The position numbers and the translations under genes were made by a program. Below, piece after piece: positions 1-6,861 of a stretch of 64,000 bases of DNA (position 1 is its first letter; each line of letters starts with the position of its first letter). The notes under the pieces were generated by a model. The model was given only the letters and a program-made list of their open reading frames with translations. It searched no databases and had not been told where the DNA came from. Origin of the DNA: Streptomyces luteogriseus (GTDB lineage Bacteria > Actinomycetota > Actinomycetes > Streptomycetales > Streptomycetaceae); NCBI RefSeq assembly GCF_014205055.1, contig NZ_JACHMS010000001.1, forward strand, positions 6,386,001 through 6,450,000, given 5' to 3'.

Positions 1-633
1 GCCACCGACTACACCTTCGGCTTCGACACCGCCGTCGGCATCGCCACCGAGGCCATCGACCGGCTGCACACCACCGCCGAGTCCCACATGCGGGTCCTGG
101 TCGTCGAGGTGATGGGCCGGCACGCCGGCTGGATCGCCCTCCACTCGGGCCTGGCCGGCGGTGCCAACGTCATCCTCATCCCCGAGCAGCGCTTCGACGT
201 CGAGCAGGTGTGCAACTGGGTGACCTCCCGTTTTCGGGCGTCGTACGCGCCGATCGTCGTCGTCGCCGAGGGGGCCGTGCCGAAGGACGGCGACGTGGTC
301 CTCAAGGACCAGTCGCTGGACTCCTTCGGGCACGTCCGGCTGTCCGGGGTCGGGGAGTGGCTGGCCAAGGAGATCGAGAAGCGCACGGGCAAGGAGGCCC
401 GCACGACGGTCCTCGGGCACGTCCAGCGCGGCGGCACCCCCAGCGCCTTCGACCGCTGGCTCGCCACCCGTTTCGGGCTGCACGCCATCGACTGCGTCCG
501 CGACCGCGACTTCGGCCGGATGGTCGCCCTGCGCGGCACGGACATCGTCCGCGTCCCCATCGCTGACGCCACGGCCCGCCTGAAGACGGTGGACCCGGCG
601 CTGTACGAGGAGGTCGGGGTGTTCTTCGGCTGA
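1..633 (+). CDS. pfkA: 6-phosphofructokinase, C-terminal part (gene cut by window edge)
   Basis: The reading frame is open from base 1, so only the last 210 residues are present; the nucleotide-binding start of the protein lies outside. It phosphorylates fructose 6-phosphate to fructose 1,6-bisphosphate in cytosolic glycolysis. Visible family motifs are MGRHAGWIA, which contributes to the sugar-phosphate site, and GHVQRGGTPSAFDR near the end, both strongly conserved in bacterial PfkA. The N-terminal residues that separate ATP- from PPi-dependent enzymes are missing, so the phosphoryl donor cannot be decided here. It converges on trpEG, with a GC-rich hairpin between the two stop codons. Confidence 0.93.
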   Translation, partial: ATDYTFGFDTAVGIATEAIDRLHTTAESHMRVLVVEVMGRHAGWIALHSGLAGGANVILIPEQRFDVEQVCNWVTSRFRASYAPIVVVAEGAVPKDGDVVLKDQSLDSFGHVRLSGVGEWLAKEIEKRTGKEARTTVLGHVQRGGTPSAFDRWLATRFGLHAIDCVRDRDFGRMVALRGTDIVRVPIADATARLKTVDPALYEEVGVFFG

Positions 634-643
634 CGGCCCGGGG

Positions 644-671
644 CCGGTCGGGGCCGCTCGGCCCCGACCGG
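644..671. terminator. Bidirectional hairpin terminator between pfkA and trpEG
   Basis: A perfect 12-bp inverted repeat (CCGGTCGGGGCC / GGCCCCGACCGG) with a GCTC loop lies between the convergent stop codons at 633 and 710. There is no T-run, which is usual for Streptomyces terminators. Confidence 0.7.
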
Positions 672-709
672 GCTGCGCATGACACCGGGCGGCCCCGACC
701 GGCACCGCA

Positions 710-2575
710 CTACACCGAGGGCGCGCCCGTTCCCCGCAGCTGCCCCACCAGCTCGCGCACGACCGCCGCGCCGTTCAGCGTCAGCACCGACTCGGGGTGG
801 AACTGCACCCCGGCGAACCCGGGCGCCCGCAGCGCGTGCACCTCACCCTCGGCCGAGCGGGAGACCTCGACACCGCGAGCCGTCAGCCCGGCCGCCGTCT
901 CGTCGTCGCAGCGCGCCACGAAACTGTTGTAGAAGCCCACGACCTCGCGCCGCCCGAACAGCTTGATCTCCGTCTGCGCCCCCTGGTACGGCACGTCCTT
1001 GCGCACGATGTCCAGCCCCAGCTCGGCCGCGATCAGCTCATGCCCGAGGCAGACACCCAGCACGCCCTGCCGCTCCCCCCTGATCACCTCGGCGGTGAGG
1101 CCGCGCAGGAAGCGCATCTTGGGATCGGCGAGGTCGGACGGATCACCCGGGCCGGGCCCGAGTACGACGAGTCCCGCGTGCGCGAGCACCGCCTCCCGCA
1201 GTCCCGGCTCGTCGTACCGCCGCACCGTCACCTCCAGGCCGCCGGAGCGCAGCACGTGCGCGAGCATCGCCGTGAAGGTGTCCTCGCCGTCGACGACCAG
1301 GGCGTGCCCGGCCGGTTCCGCCGCGCGCTCCTGCATACGCAGCCAGAACGGCGCGAGCGAGGCCCGGCGTCCGTCCAGCGCGGCCCGGACCCGGGGGTCG
1401 TCGGCCAGCTGCGGCCGTACGGCCTCGGCACGCGGCCGGGACGGACGTACGCCCAGCGCGGCCAGCACCCCCGCCGCCTTGGCGTGGGTCTCGGCCACCT
1501 CGCTCGCCGGGTCCGAGCCGCGCACGAGGGTCGCGCCGACCGGCACCCGCAGATGCCCGTCGGCGGAGATGTCGGCGGTGCGGATCAGGATGGGGGAGTC
1601 GAGGGTCTGGGCCCCGCCCGGGTCCCGGCCGATCAGGGCCAGTGCCCCGGCGTAGTACCCGCGCCCCCCGCTCTCGTGTCGCTCGATCACCCGGCAGGCG
1701 TTCTGCACCGGCGAGCCGGTGACGGTCGCCGCGAACATCGTCTCCTTGAGCACGTCCCGCACGTCAAGCGTCGACTTGCCGCGCAGCTCGTACTCCGTAT
1801 GGGCGAGGTGCGCCATCTCCTTCAGCCGGGGTCCGATCACGACCCCGCCCATGTCGCCGACGGTGCACATCATCTTGAGCTCCTCGTCGACGACCATCGA
1901 CAGCTCCTCGATCTCCTTGCCGTCGGCGAGGAAGCCGAGCAGGTGCTCGGGGGTGGGCCCCTCGGCGGGGTAGCGGTAGGTGCCGCTGATCGGGTTCATG
2001 ACGACCGTGCCGCCGGACATCCGCACATGCACCTCGGGGCTGGCCCCGACCAGCGTGCGGTCCCCGGTGTGCACGACGAACGTCCAGTAAGCGCCCCGCT
2101 CGCCCTCCAGCAGCCGCCGGAACAGCGCCAGCGCGTCGGCCCGCCCGAATCCGGGGATCTCGCCCTCGTACGTCCGCCGGATCACGAAGTTCGCGCCCTC
2201 GCCCCGCCCGATCTCCTCACGCAGCACGCGTCCGACGATGTCGCCGTACTCCTCGTCTGCGACATCGAAACCGCCGCCCTCGACACGCACGTCGTGCGCC
2301 GGGAGCTGCTCCAGTGCTTCGGCCAGCGGAACGCCGTACGACTCCTCGGGCGTGAGGGCCAGCAGGGGGGTGCCGTCGTCGCGGACATCGAAGCCGCGCT
2401 CGCGGATCTGCCGGAAGGGCACCAGCGCGAGACACCGGTCGGGGAGGCCGGCGAGGCGGTCGTGCGGGGCGACCGGGCCGACCAGGACCTCGACCAGTTC
2501 CTGGTCGTGGCCCGGGGTGCGGCGGCGCAGCAGGGCGAACGGGCGGGGATCGTCCAGCAAGCCGAGCAGGTTCAT
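710..2575 (-). CDS. trpE: Fused anthranilate synthase, TrpE-TrpG (components I and II)
   Basis: This 621-residue protein makes anthranilate from chorismate and glutamine, the first committed step to tryptophan. The N-terminal two thirds form the chorismate-binding component I, with motifs such as NPISGTYRYPAEG and GSPVQNACRVIE. The C-terminal third is a class I glutamine amidotransferase with the nucleophile in GVCLGHELIAAE and the His-Glu pair in VQFHPES. Bacteria more often keep the two as separate genes; the fused form is known from streptomycetes and some rhizobia. The frame stays open upstream into the leader, but ATG at 2575, just after the attenuator, fits the start of TrpE homology. 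Expression is probably attenuated by the leader peptide and hairpin upstream. A secondary-metabolite copy is possible, but the attenuator and the adjacent DAHP synthase favour the primary pathway. Confidence 0.93.
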   Translation of the reverse strand: MNLLGLLDDPRPFALLRRRTPGHDQELVEVLVGPVAPHDRLAGLPDRCLALVPFRQIRERGFDVRDDGTPLLALTPEESYGVPLAEALEQLPAHDVRVEGGGFDVADEEYGDIVGRVLREEIGRGEGANFVIRRTYEGEIPGFGRADALALFRRLLEGERGAYWTFVVHTGDRTLVGASPEVHVRMSGGTVVMNPISGTYRYPAEGPTPEHLLGFLADGKEIEELSMVVDEELKMMCTVGDMGGVVIGPRLKEMAHLAHTEYELRGKSTLDVRDVLKETMFAATVTGSPVQNACRVIERHESGGRGYYAGALALIGRDPGGAQTLDSPILIRTADISADGHLRVPVGATLVRGSDPASEVAETHAKAAGVLAALGVRPSRPRAEAVRPQLADDPRVRAALDGRRASLAPFWLRMQERAAEPAGHALVVDGEDTFTAMLAHVLRSGGLEVTVRRYDEPGLREAVLAHAGLVVLGPGPGDPSDLADPKMRFLRGLTAEVIRGERQGVLGVCLGHELIAAELGLDIVRKDVPYQGAQTEIKLFGRREVVGFYNSFVARCDDETAAGLTARGVEVSRSAEGEVHALRAPGFAGVQFHPESVLTLNGAAVVRELVGQLRGTGAPSV

Positions 2576-2623
2576 GGTCCGTACTCCATCTCGGTGAGAG
2601 AGGAACGGACCCCGGGAAACGCC

Positions 2624-2648
2624 GAAGGCCGCCCCTCGGGCGGCCTTC
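2624..2648 (-). terminator. trp attenuator hairpin
   Basis: A perfect 10-bp stem (GAAGGCCGCC / GGCGGCCTTC) with a 5-base loop lies between the trpL stop codon and the trpEG start. On the minus strand it is followed by a short T-run (GGCGTTTCC). Position and shape fit a Rho-independent attenuator controlled by translation of the Trp-rich leader. The alternative antiterminator pairing was not worked out. Confidence 0.8.
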
Positions 2649-2670
2649 GCGAAGTCGTGAGTACGCGCAG

Positions 2671-2727
2671 TCAGCGGGCCGCCGGATGAGCGGTCCACCA
2701 CCAGGTCTGGATCGAATGCGCGAACAT
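2671..2727 (-). CDS. trpL: trp leader peptide
   Basis: This 18-codon ORF encodes MFAHSIQTWWWTAHPAAR, with three consecutive TGG codons. It stands 96 bases ahead of the trpEG start and directly before the attenuator hairpin. Three Trp codons in so short an ORF are strong evidence for ribosome-mediated attenuation: when charged tRNA-Trp is scarce, the ribosome should stall on the WWW run and prevent terminator folding. It is divergent from the DAHP synthase gene, whose start is 97 bases away. Confidence 0.88.
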   Translation of the reverse strand: MFAHSIQTWWWTAHPAAR

Positions 2728-2823
2728 GCGACGCACCCTACCCCACGTCCGAGGGGCGTACGGGGTGTCTCAATTGCTGGGCATGGGTCTGGACGTCCGA
2801 CACGACCCCGTAGTGTTGAGGTC

Positions 2824-4176
2824 GTGACCGTGAACGCTAAGACCAGCGCGAGTGCTGGCAACACCTGGCGAGACCTGCCCGCGGCGCAGCAGCCCGAGTA
2901 CCCCGACACCGAGGCTCTGCGCGCAGTCGTTGCGGAGCTCGAGTCGTATCCGCCGCTCGTCTTCGCGGGCGAGTGCGACCAGCTGCGCGCCCGGTTGGCG
3001 TCCGTCGCCAAGGGAGAGGCGTTCCTCCTCCAGGGTGGCGACTGCGCCGAGGCCTTCGACGCGGTGTCCGCCGACCACATCCGCAACAAGCTGAAGACGC
3101 TGCTGCAGATGGGCGCCGTGCTCACGTACGCCGCGTCCGTGCCGGTCGTGAAGGTCGGCCGGATCGCCGGTCAGTACTCCAAGCCGCGCTCCAAGCCGAC
3201 CGAGACCCGCGACGGCGTGACGCTGCCGACGTACCGCGGCGACTCCGTCAACGGCTTCGACTTCACCGAGGCCGCGCGTATCCCGGACCCCGAGCGGCTG
3301 AAGCGGATGTACCACGCGTCCGCCTCCACGCTGAACCTGGTGCGCGCCTTCACCACCGGCGGTTACGCCGACCTGCGCCAGGTGCACGCCTGGAACCAGG
3401 ACTTCGTGAAGTCCTCCCCGTCGGGTCAGCGCTACGAGCAGCTGGCGCGCGAGATCGACAACGCGCTGAACTTCATGCACGCCTGCGGGACCGACCCGGA
3501 GGAGTTCAAGACGGTCGAGTTCTACGCCTCGCACGAGGCGCTCCTGCTCGACTACGAGTCCGCGCTGACCAGGGTCGACTCGCGCACCGGGCAGCTGTAC
3601 GACGTCTCCGGGCACATGGTGTGGATCGGTGAGCGCACCCGGCAGCTGGACCACGCGCACATCGAGTTCGCCTCGAAGATCCGCAACCCGGTCGGCATCA
3701 AGCTGGGCCCGACGACGACGGCCGAGGACGCGCTCCAGTACATCGACCGTCTCGACCCGGACCGCGAGCCGGGCCGGCTGACCTTCATCGTCCGTATGGG
3801 CGCCGACAAGGTCCGCGACAAGCTCCCGGAGCTGGTCGAGAAGGTCACCGCCTCCGGTGCCACGGTCGCCTGGATCACCGACCCGATGCACGGCAACACC
3901 TACGAGGCGGCCTCCGGGCACAAGACCCGCCGCTTCGACGACGTGCTCGACGAGGTCAAGGGCTTCTTCGAGGTCCACAAGGCCCTCGGCACCCACCCGG
4001 GCGGCATCCACGTGGAGCTCACCGGCGACGACGTCACCGAGTGCGTGGGCGGCGGCGACGAGATCTTCGTCGACGATCTGCACCAGCGCTACGAGACGGC
4101 CTGCGACCCGCGCCTCAACCGCAGCCAGTCGCTCGACCTGGCGTTCCTCGTGGCCGAGATGTACCGGGACCAGTGA
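2824..4176 (+). CDS. aroH: Class II 3-deoxy-D-arabino-heptulosonate 7-phosphate (DAHP) synthase
   Basis: A 450-residue enzyme that condenses phosphoenolpyruvate and erythrose 4-phosphate, the entry step of the shikimate pathway. It belongs to the plant-like class II family: LLQGGDCAEAF, KVGRIAGQYSKPRS, MGADKVRDKLPELV, DPMHGNTYE and GGIHVELTGDDVTECVGG are all present, and the length is near that of M. tuberculosis AroG. The start is GTG at 2824; a second in-frame GTG at 2830 has better spacing from the GAGG at 2818-2821 and could be the real one. It is divergent from the attenuated trp operon, pairing pathway entry with the Trp branch. The symbol follows Streptomyces usage and is not certain. 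Confidence 0.94.
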   Translation: MTVNAKTSASAGNTWRDLPAAQQPEYPDTEALRAVVAELESYPPLVFAGECDQLRARLASVAKGEAFLLQGGDCAEAFDAVSADHIRNKLKTLLQMGAVLTYAASVPVVKVGRIAGQYSKPRSKPTETRDGVTLPTYRGDSVNGFDFTEAARIPDPERLKRMYHASASTLNLVRAFTTGGYADLRQVHAWNQDFVKSSPSGQRYEQLAREIDNALNFMHACGTDPEEFKTVEFYASHEALLLDYESALTRVDSRTGQLYDVSGHMVWIGERTRQLDHAHIEFASKIRNPVGIKLGPTTTAEDALQYIDRLDPDREPGRLTFIVRMGADKVRDKLPELVEKVTASGATVAWITDPMHGNTYEAASGHKTRRFDDVLDEVKGFFEVHKALGTHPGGIHVELTGDDVTECVGGGDEIFVDDLHQRYETACDPRLNRSQSLDLAFLVAEMYRDQ

Positions 4177-4221
4177 CGTACAGGGACCGGTGACGGGTCC
4201 GCCTGTCACCGGGCATGGACT

Positions 4222-4249
4222 GGGGCGCGGATCACACGATCCGCGCCCC
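4222..4249 (+). terminator. Terminator after DAHP synthase gene
   Basis: A perfect 12-bp inverted repeat (GGGGCGCGGATC / GATCCGCGCCCC) with an ACAC loop, 45 bases after the stop codon, followed by a pyrimidine-rich stretch with TTTT. Confidence 0.8.
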
Positions 4250-4284
4250 TCTCCACTTTTCCGCTCCCGACCCGACGGGTAAGG

Positions 4285-4303
4285 TTAGGTTAGCCTCACC
4301 GAT
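4285..4303 (+). promoter_or_regulatory. Iron box (DmdR/IdeR-type operator)
   Basis: The 19 bases TTAGGTTAGCCTCACCGAT closely match the actinobacterial iron-box consensus TTAGGTTAGGCTAACCTAA. The site is 46 bases upstream of the bfd-like start codon, as expected for repression by an iron-loaded DtxR-family regulator. Confidence 0.82.
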
Positions 4304-4349
4304 CAACGGGGCGGCATATCCGGGAACGACCCGTCGGGAGGTGAACCGC

Positions 4350-4574
4350 GTGTACGTCTGCAGTTGCTTCGGGATCACCGAGCAGCAGGTCAAGCAGCAT
4401 GCGGACGGCGGCGCCTGCACCCCCCGCCAGATAGCCTCCGCCTGCAAGGCGGGCACGGACTGCGGGTCCTGTGTACGCCGTATCCAGGCGATCCTGGGCA
4501 GGGGAGCCTGCCCTCGCCGCGACCTGGCCGACCAGGGCCGGCCGGTGCTCACGAACCTCGAAGACGCCGCCTGA
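4350..4574 (+). CDS. bfd: Bacterioferritin-associated ferredoxin-like [2Fe-2S] protein
   Basis: A 74-residue protein with the BFD-like [2Fe-2S] cysteine pattern: Cys-x-Cys near the N-terminus (VCSCFGIT) and Cys-x2-Cys further on (TDCGSC). Such ferredoxins reduce the ferric core of bacterioferritin so that stored iron is released. GTG at 4350 was chosen because GGGAGG stands 8 bases upstream and homology begins at once. The iron box in its promoter suggests induction under iron limitation, when iron must be mobilised. The gene converges on bacterioferritin with only 6 bases between stop codons. Confidence 0.88.
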   Translation: MYVCSCFGITEQQVKQHADGGACTPRQIASACKAGTDCGSCVRRIQAILGRGACPRRDLADQGRPVLTNLEDAA

Positions 4575-4580
4575 TCCCGG

Positions 4581-5057
4581 TCAGCTCGGCTGCTCGATCT
4601 GCTGCGCGATGTACAGCGCCTCGCCGAGCTTGTCGATCAGCTCCAGCTGCGTGTCCAGATAGTCGATGTGGTGCTCCTCGTCCTCGAGGATCGACTCGAA
4701 GAGGTTCGCGGACGTGATGTCGCCCTTGCTGCGCATCACCTCGATGCCGCGCTTGAGCCGGTCGATCGCCTCGACCTCGACCTGCCGGTCCGCCTGGAAC
4801 ATCTCGGTGACCGTCTGGCCGACCCGTACGTGGAAGAGCCGCTGGTAGTTCGGCAGGCCGTCCAGCATGAGGATGCGTTCGGTGATCTTGTCCGCGTGCT
4901 TCATCTCATCGATGGACTCTTCACGCGTGTACTTGGCGAGCTTGGTCCAGCCGTTGTTGTCCTGGATCCGGTAGTGCAGCCAGTACTGGTTGATCGCCGT
5001 CAGCTCGCCGGTCAACTGCTCGTTGAGGAATTCGAGGACCTCGGGGTCGCCCTGCAT
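4581..5057 (-). CDS. bfr: Bacterioferritin
   Basis: A 158-residue haem-containing ferritin that stores iron as a ferric mineral in a 24-subunit shell. All di-iron ferroxidase ligands known from E. coli Bfr are present at the same numbers: Glu18, Glu51, His54, Glu94, Glu127 and His130. The haem ligand Met52 is also there, in the segment IDEMKHAD. The start is ATG at 5057, with AGGAG 8 bases upstream; the frame extends further upstream but has no homology there. No clear iron box was seen in its own promoter region, unlike that of the partner ferredoxin. Confidence 0.96.
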   Translation of the reverse strand: MQGDPEVLEFLNEQLTGELTAINQYWLHYRIQDNNGWTKLAKYTREESIDEMKHADKITERILMLDGLPNYQRLFHVRVGQTVTEMFQADRQVEVEAIDRLKRGIEVMRSKGDITSANLFESILEDEEHHIDYLDTQLELIDKLGEALYIAQQIEQPS

Positions 5058-5231
5058 CGCAGAGGCTCCTTCCACGCGGGGGACTGGCAGGTTGCGCCGC
5101 ATGATTCCACTGGTGAAGAAGATCGTCCAGTAAGTCTCCACTTAGTAAGTAAGGGCATGCTTAGTTGACTTTGTCCCGTTTTCGAATGGGCCCGGTCAGG
5201 GGCATCACCCGGGGTCTGTCAGGATGGAGTC

Positions 5232-5882
5232 ATGGGTCAGCCGCTGGAACACGAATCGGGAGAAGGGCGCGATCCAGCAGGAGCGACGCAACCCGACCTG
5301 CCCCCGGGACAGCGGTTGCAACGCGGCTGGCCGGTCACGCACTACGGCCCCGTCCCCAAGTTCCGGCCCGAGCGCTGGGAGTTCCGGGTCTTCGGCGCCA
5401 CCGCGGACGGCGGCAAGCACTGCTGGACCCACGAGGAGTTCACAGCGCTGCCCCACACCACCGTCGTGGCCGATCTGCACTGCGTCACGAAGTTCAGCAT
5501 GCTGGGCGCCGAGTGGGGCGGTATCCCCGCGCGCACACTCCTCGACCTCGCCCCGCCCGCGGACGACGTCACCCATGTGATGGTGTGGGCCGAGTACGGA
5601 TTCAGCTCCAACCTCCGGCTGTCCGACTTCGCCGGCGAGCAGGTCCTCTTCGCCACCCACAAGGACGGCGAACTGCTCACCGCCGAGCACGGTTTCCCGC
5701 TGCGCCTGATCGTCCCCCACCTCTACGCCTGGAAGGGCCCCAAGTGGGTGCGCGGTGTGGAGTACATGACCGCCGACCGGCGTGGGTTCTGGGAGGAGCG
5801 GGGCTACCACAACATCGGCGACCCCTGGCAGGAGCAGCGCTACTCGTACCAGGAGTTGCCCGGGGACGGGCCCGACCTCTGA
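5232..5882 (+). CDS. Molybdopterin-dependent oxidoreductase (sulfite oxidase/MsrP-like fold)
   Basis: A 216-residue protein consisting of one oxidoreductase molybdopterin-binding domain. Cys84 in VVADLHCVTKFS is in the position of the Mo-coordinating cysteine of sulfite oxidases and MsrP (YedY). Other conserved blocks are the W-rich VPHLYAWKGPKWVRGVEYM segment and GFWEERGYHNIGDPW near the end. There is no signal peptide or Tat motif, so it appears cytosolic, unlike the exported MsrP. The substrate cannot be inferred. It is divergent from bacterioferritin and convergent with endonuclease IV. Confidence 0.85.
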   Translation: MGQPLEHESGEGRDPAGATQPDLPPGQRLQRGWPVTHYGPVPKFRPERWEFRVFGATADGGKHCWTHEEFTALPHTTVVADLHCVTKFSMLGAEWGGIPARTLLDLAPPADDVTHVMVWAEYGFSSNLRLSDFAGEQVLFATHKDGELLTAEHGFPLRLIVPHLYAWKGPKWVRGVEYMTADRRGFWEERGYHNIGDPWQEQRYSYQELPGDGPDL

Positions 5883-5924
5883 CGGCCCGGCCGTCGCTGA
5901 CGGGCTCGGGCGGGGCCGGACGGC

Positions 5925-6803
5925 TCAGCCGTCGCGCAGCTTCTTCAGCCGCTCCACGTCCGCCGCGTGCCCCTGCTTGCCGCCCGGAGTCTCGATGATC
6001 AGCGGCACGCCCTCGGTCGCGGGGTGTGTCATCAGGGCCCGGAACGGGTCCTCGCCGATGTGGCCGACGCCGATGTTCTCGTGCCGGTCCTTGTGGGCAC
6101 CCACCACGTCCTTGGAGTCGTTGGCGTGGATCAGCTTCAGCCGGCCCTCGCCGACCGTGTCCACCAGCAGGTCCAGCGTCCGGTGCATACCGCTGGGGCC
6201 GGTCAGGTCGTGCCCGGCCGCGTAGATGTGGCAGGTGTCCAGGCACACGCCGAGCATCGGGTGGGCGTCCAGCGCCTCGAAATACGGGCCGAAGTCCCAC
6301 GTCCGTGAGCACAGGGAGGCGCCCTGGCCGGCGGTCGACTCCAGCAGCAGGAACGGGTCGTCGTCGTGGGTCAGCTCGTCCAGCAGCGGAAGCAGGTGCT
6401 CCCGCACCTGCTTCAGCGCCACCGACCGCTCCCGCCCGCCGGTCGCGCTGCCGGTGTGCACGACCACGCCCAGCGCCCCGATCTCCCGCCCGCGCCGCAG
6501 CGAGTGCCGCAGCGACTCCACCGACCGCTCCACGGTCGCCTCGGTGTGCGAGCCGAAGTTGATCAGATAGGGAGCGTGCACATAGGCCGGGACCGACTCG
6601 GCCGCGCACGCCGCGCGGAACGCCTCGTCCTGCTTCGGGTTTCCGGTCGGCGTGGCCCAGCCGCGCGGATTGGCGACGAAGACCTGGACGGCCTCCGCCT
6701 TCAGATCACGGGCGTACGACAGGCCTACGGAATGGAGCCCACCGGCCACGGGGACGTGGCCGCCCACCGGGTTGCGGGAGGGGCCGGGCAGCTGACTGTT
6801 CAC
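5925..6803 (-). CDS. nfo: Deoxyribonuclease IV (AP endonuclease, Nfo family)
   Basis: A 292-residue protein of the EndoIV TIM-barrel family, which cuts DNA 5' of abasic sites in base excision repair using a three-zinc centre. Visible ligand-bearing blocks are VHAPYLINFGS, VVHTGS, LLLESTAGQG, GVCLDTCHIYAAGHDL, LIHANDSKD, HENIGVGHIG and LIIETPG, in the family order. The first 15 residues are probably a flexible tail. It lies between a molybdenum enzyme and a kinase gene, with no obvious functional link. Confidence 0.93.
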   Translation of the reverse strand: MNSQLPGPSRNPVGGHVPVAGGLHSVGLSYARDLKAEAVQVFVANPRGWATPTGNPKQDEAFRAACAAESVPAYVHAPYLINFGSHTEATVERSVESLRHSLRRGREIGALGVVVHTGSATGGRERSVALKQVREHLLPLLDELTHDDDPFLLLESTAGQGASLCSRTWDFGPYFEALDAHPMLGVCLDTCHIYAAGHDLTGPSGMHRTLDLLVDTVGEGRLKLIHANDSKDVVGAHKDRHENIGVGHIGEDPFRALMTHPATEGVPLIIETPGGKQGHAADVERLKKLRDG

Positions 6804-6861
6804 CCGTTCAGGGTGTCATGCGTCCGGCCCTGCCCCGTCCACGGGCTCCCGCCCGCAGCCG

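Noticed and set aside
797..2689. Long plus-strand frame of 630 codons opposite trpEG
   Set aside because: Antisense shadow caused by GC bias at third positions; composition is His/Gln/Arg/Val-rich and the minus strand encodes a clear TrpE-TrpG.
5105..5170. Second iron box in the bfr/oxidoreductase divergent region
   Set aside because: CTTAGTAAGTAAGGGCATGC has a TTAG start but lacks the symmetric second half and middle GC of the consensus.
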